Source of the DNA: an uncultured Bacteroidales bacterium
GTDB taxonomy: Bacteria > Bacteroidota > Bacteroidia > Bacteroidales > UBA932
Assembly: GCA_934678915.1 (NCBI GenBank)
Contig: CAKUSF010000089.1
Span: 1-8,597, forward strand
Reading direction: 5' to 3'
DNA length: 8,597 nucleotides
Of this stretch, positions 6,893 to 8,597 are shown piece by piece; the stretch's first letter is position 1, and the number at the start of each line of letters is the position of its first letter. The translations under genes were made by a program, and so were the position numbers. Under the pieces are notes generated by a model. It worked only from the letters and a program-made list of their open reading frames with translations. It did not search any database and had not been told where the DNA came from.

Positions 6893-8529
6893 TCGTTAAC
6901 CATGATCATCACTGGCGGTGCTAGAGGAATGAAGTTGGACTTGTCAACGGCAGCACTTTGGGCAGCAGCTTTGGTGACAGCCTCTGCACTTCTTGCCGTT
7001 GCATCGAATGCCACGAATGTCTCGTAGTCGTAAGTCCAAGTGTCACCTTCGGAGAACTTCATGATTTTCTTGTAGATAACCTCTCTAGATGGGGCGTTGA
7101 ATCCACCCGTGTTGTAACGCATGATGCTGTACTCGGTTGGCCTGTAAACTCCGTAGGCGTAGGTGTAGCCGCCTTCATAGACTCCCACCTTTCCTGAATA
7201 TCTTGAGTCGGAGATGAATTTCGACCAGTGAATAGTGTTTGGATCAGATGTCAGATCGACATTCTCGTAGAAGCCATAGGAGTATCCTTGCCACTGTTTA
7301 AGCTGTGCACTCATTTCGGTAGGGATAGTGCCTTGTGATGAATAGAAATATTCATCAGCCAGTTTTCCGAATCCGTGCCCGCAACCTTCGTGACGGAGTG
7401 TCTGGGCGTATTCGGCCTCGTTTTTACAGAGAGGAACGTAGCAGACCGTTTGGTTGTTACTGTACATGTGGCAGGTTCCAGCATATTTGACCTTATTGAT
7501 GATTACGAAGATGATTGTCTTCTTAAGATCTACAGATGGCAGCTTTTCGCCTACAAAACTGAAAATAGCTTCATTATCACCCTCTATATGTGTCCCTTGT
7601 CCGAATTGGGAAGAGAATTTTGTATCACCTCCTTCTTGAGAGATGATCCCGTTTTTCGAGACAGAGCCAATCCTGTAGATGTTGAATCTGTCCTTTGTGC
7701 TTTTGAACGGCTCCTCGGTAAAGAACGCCTCCTTGCCGAGCTCGACATATTTGTTGAAAAGCTCCTGGTCCTTGTCAGCGAACGCGTCTCCGACGAAGAC
7801 CACGTCTATTCCTTTGCCGACAGAAGCCGAGTGGATCTTGGTCACCTGTCCGTCCTGGCTGTAGTCAGTTGAAGTATAGGCTTGGATTCCCTGCTTGACC
7901 GTCACTGTCAGTAGCGAGTTGTTGACATTCTTGAATATGATCTCTCCGCTTCGGGCAGATGATGTCGTGTTTGCGCTCACCGTGAATGTGTACGCTCCGG
8001 AGTTTTCTGACTTTTTGCTGATCCACTCCGGCATGGAATTAACGGAGTAGTCCATGTTTGCCGTCACGGTCATTGAGATGTCCTGCTCTTTGCCGTCAAT
8101 GTCGAACAGAGTAGGTGTCACCGAGAACACTTCATCTTCACTCGGCTCAGAGCCAACAACGATGTTCGTGGTGGATGGGACATCAAGATTTAAATTGTTG
8201 GTTTGACCCTCGTAGACATAAAGTGTCTTTAATGGGTTGGATGAACAATATAATGTTTTGAGGTTTAAACATTTTGACACATCCAGAACGCTGATGTTAT
8301 TCCTATAACAAGTGAGGATCTCAAGTTCTGTATAATTCTTGATTGGTATTGCAGTGAGATTGTTATCAGTACATATTACTCTCCAAAGATTTTTTTTGTT
8401 GTTAAGGTCTAAGACTCCTGACAGGCCGCAATTATCACAGATTAAATCTTGTAAATCTGAGTTATTCTTTAAGTTGAGAGACTTTATAGGATTATTGTAA
8501 CAATAGAGCGTCTTTATTTTAGTAGGGTG
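6889..8529 (-). CDS. LRR-BACON-M64 (IgA-peptidase-like) metallopeptidase, 5' end missing or frameshifted
   Basis: Surface zinc peptidase candidate. The open frame starts after a stop at 8530-8532, has no ATG for 83 codons, and its first recognisable start is GTG at 8280, inside the repeats. No signal peptide is present. Numbered from the GTG (463 residues), LRR units run to ~25 and continue upstream. A BACON domain spans ~51-131 (MPEWISKK, RSGEIIF, VTVKQG), and the M64-type domain ~145-425. The latter has the zinc motif HEGCGHGFGKLADEY (297-311), that is HExxxH followed by DE, and a downstream SIMRY (385-389) that may act like a Met-turn. Cysteines C270, C280, C285 and C300 cluster around the active site. 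Codon composition is ordinary in the BACON/M64 part but AT-rich in the LRR part. The stop overlaps the next start (ATGATG), so it is coupled to the DUF6029-like gene. The catalytic module looks intact; whether the whole gene is expressed and exported is uncertain. Confidence 0.82.
   Translation of the reverse strand, partial: HPTKIKTLYCYNNPIKSLNLKNNSDLQDLICDNCGLSGVLDLNNKKNLWRVICTDNNLTAIPIKNYTELEILTCYRNNISVLDVSKCLNLKTLYCSSNPLKTLYVYEGQTNNLNLDVPSTTNIVVGSEPSEDEVFSVTPTLFDIDGKEQDISMTVTANMDYSVNSMPEWISKKSENSGAYTFTVSANTTSSARSGEIIFKNVNNSLLTVTVKQGIQAYTSTDYSQDGQVTKIHSASVGKGIDVVFVGDAFADKDQELFNKYVELGKEAFFTEEPFKSTKDRFNIYRIGSVSKNGIISQEGGDTKFSSQFGQGTHIEGDNEAIFSFVGEKLPSVDLKKTIIFVIINKVKYAGTCHMYSNNQTVCYVPLCKNEAEYAQTLRHEGCGHGFGKLADEYFYSSQGTIPTEMSAQLKQWQGYSYGFYENVDLTSDPNTIHWSKFISDSRYSGKVGVYEGGYTYAYGVYRPTEYSIMRYNTGGFNAPSREVIYKKIMKFSEGDTWTYDYETFVAFDATARSAEAVTKAAAQSAAVDKSNFIPLAPPVMIMVNE
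8206..8529 (-). repeat. Leucine-rich repeat array (five ~21-residue units), AT-rich
   Basis: Five degenerate units with the pattern xxLxxLxCxxNxLxxLdl are encoded in the minus strand: KIKTLYCYNNPIKSLNL, DLQDLICDNCGLSGVLDL, NLWRVICTDNNLTAIPI, ELEILTCYRNNISVLDV and NLKTLYCSSNPLKTLYV. Each keeps a Cys at the same position, a cysteine ladder typical of Bacteroidetes LRR surface proteins. A hand count of 8281-8520 gives 78 G+C of 240 (about 33%), against roughly 50% in sampled lines of neighbouring genes. The array starts abruptly with no cap or signal peptide. Confidence 0.85.
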
Positions 8530-8597
8530 TTAAGTTAATTGAATATTTATGGTCATAGTTTCCGCTGGTTTCCGGGTTCTGAGAGGGTGTGAAGATT
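8519..8597 (-). CDS. C-terminal tail of an unidentified upstream protein (partial)
   Basis: In a frame different from the LRR frame, the minus strand reads 25 codons from the right edge to TAA at 8521-8519, ending NPETSGNYDHKYSINLTPY. The composition (Pro, Asn, Ser, Asp with a final alternating YSINLTPY strand) looks like the natural beta-strand end of an exported Bacteroidetes protein, but the family is not recognised. The other two minus frames in this stretch contain stops. It overlaps the open LRR frame by about ten bases. It could be a separate upstream gene, or the 5' part of the same gene split by a frameshift. Confidence 0.45.
   Translation of the reverse strand, partial: IFTPSQNPETSGNYDHKYSINLTPY

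Noticed and set aside
7375..7872. Plus-strand 165-codon open frame opposite the M64 domain
   Set aside because: It covers the zinc-motif region of the peptidase on the other strand, with no promoter or recognisable domain.
8493..8505. 13-bp palindrome TATTGT-A-ACAATA near the frame junction, considered as a recombination site
   Set aside because: It falls on the codons for the LRR motif CYNN, has no partner copy elsewhere in the window, and is explained by coding constraint.

Overview
The window looks like chromosomal DNA from a Bacteroidales bacterium (Bacteroidetes). The evidence is the gene families present: a BACON/M64 surface peptidase, a DUF6029-like barrel, an Omp28-like thioredoxin lipoprotein and a Bacteroidales-type GH78 enzyme. 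There is also a TAnnTTTG promoter element, and no obvious Shine-Dalgarno sequences precede the genes. Genus cannot be fixed from this stretch. Most coding DNA sampled by eye is about 50% GC; the last ~300 bases are clearly AT-richer.

Layout, left to right. Positions 1-2077 (minus strand) hold the first two genes of an efflux operon: a TolC-like outer-membrane channel, then a MacA/HlyD-type periplasmic adaptor that runs off the left edge. The two overlap by four bases (ATGA). A MacB-like ABC transporter would be expected beyond the edge but is not seen. Positions 2078-2246 are a divergent regulatory region with a Bacteroidetes -7 box, a two-helical-turn direct repeat and a palindrome over the promoter. 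Positions 2247-4502 (plus) encode a secreted GH78 alpha-L-rhamnosidase-like enzyme, ended by a strong hairpin at 4523-4556.

Positions 4563 to about 8529 (minus) form a tightly coupled three-gene operon. In transcription order these are a leucine-rich-repeat/BACON/M64-family metallopeptidase, a DUF6029-like outer-membrane beta-barrel, and an Omp28-like lipoprotein with a thioredoxin CxxC motif. Both junctions are stop/start overlaps, so the products are probably made together and act together at the cell envelope. Function is inferred from family and context only.

The most unusual part is the right end. The peptidase frame is open back to 8529 but has no ATG start and no signal peptide; it begins in the middle of an LRR array of about 33% GC. 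Immediately upstream, in another frame, is what looks like the C-terminal tail of a different protein (stop at 8519-8521). This suggests a recombination junction, a frameshift (natural or assembly error) or a 5'-truncated cassette. No tRNA, rRNA, CRISPR array or insertion sequence was found.
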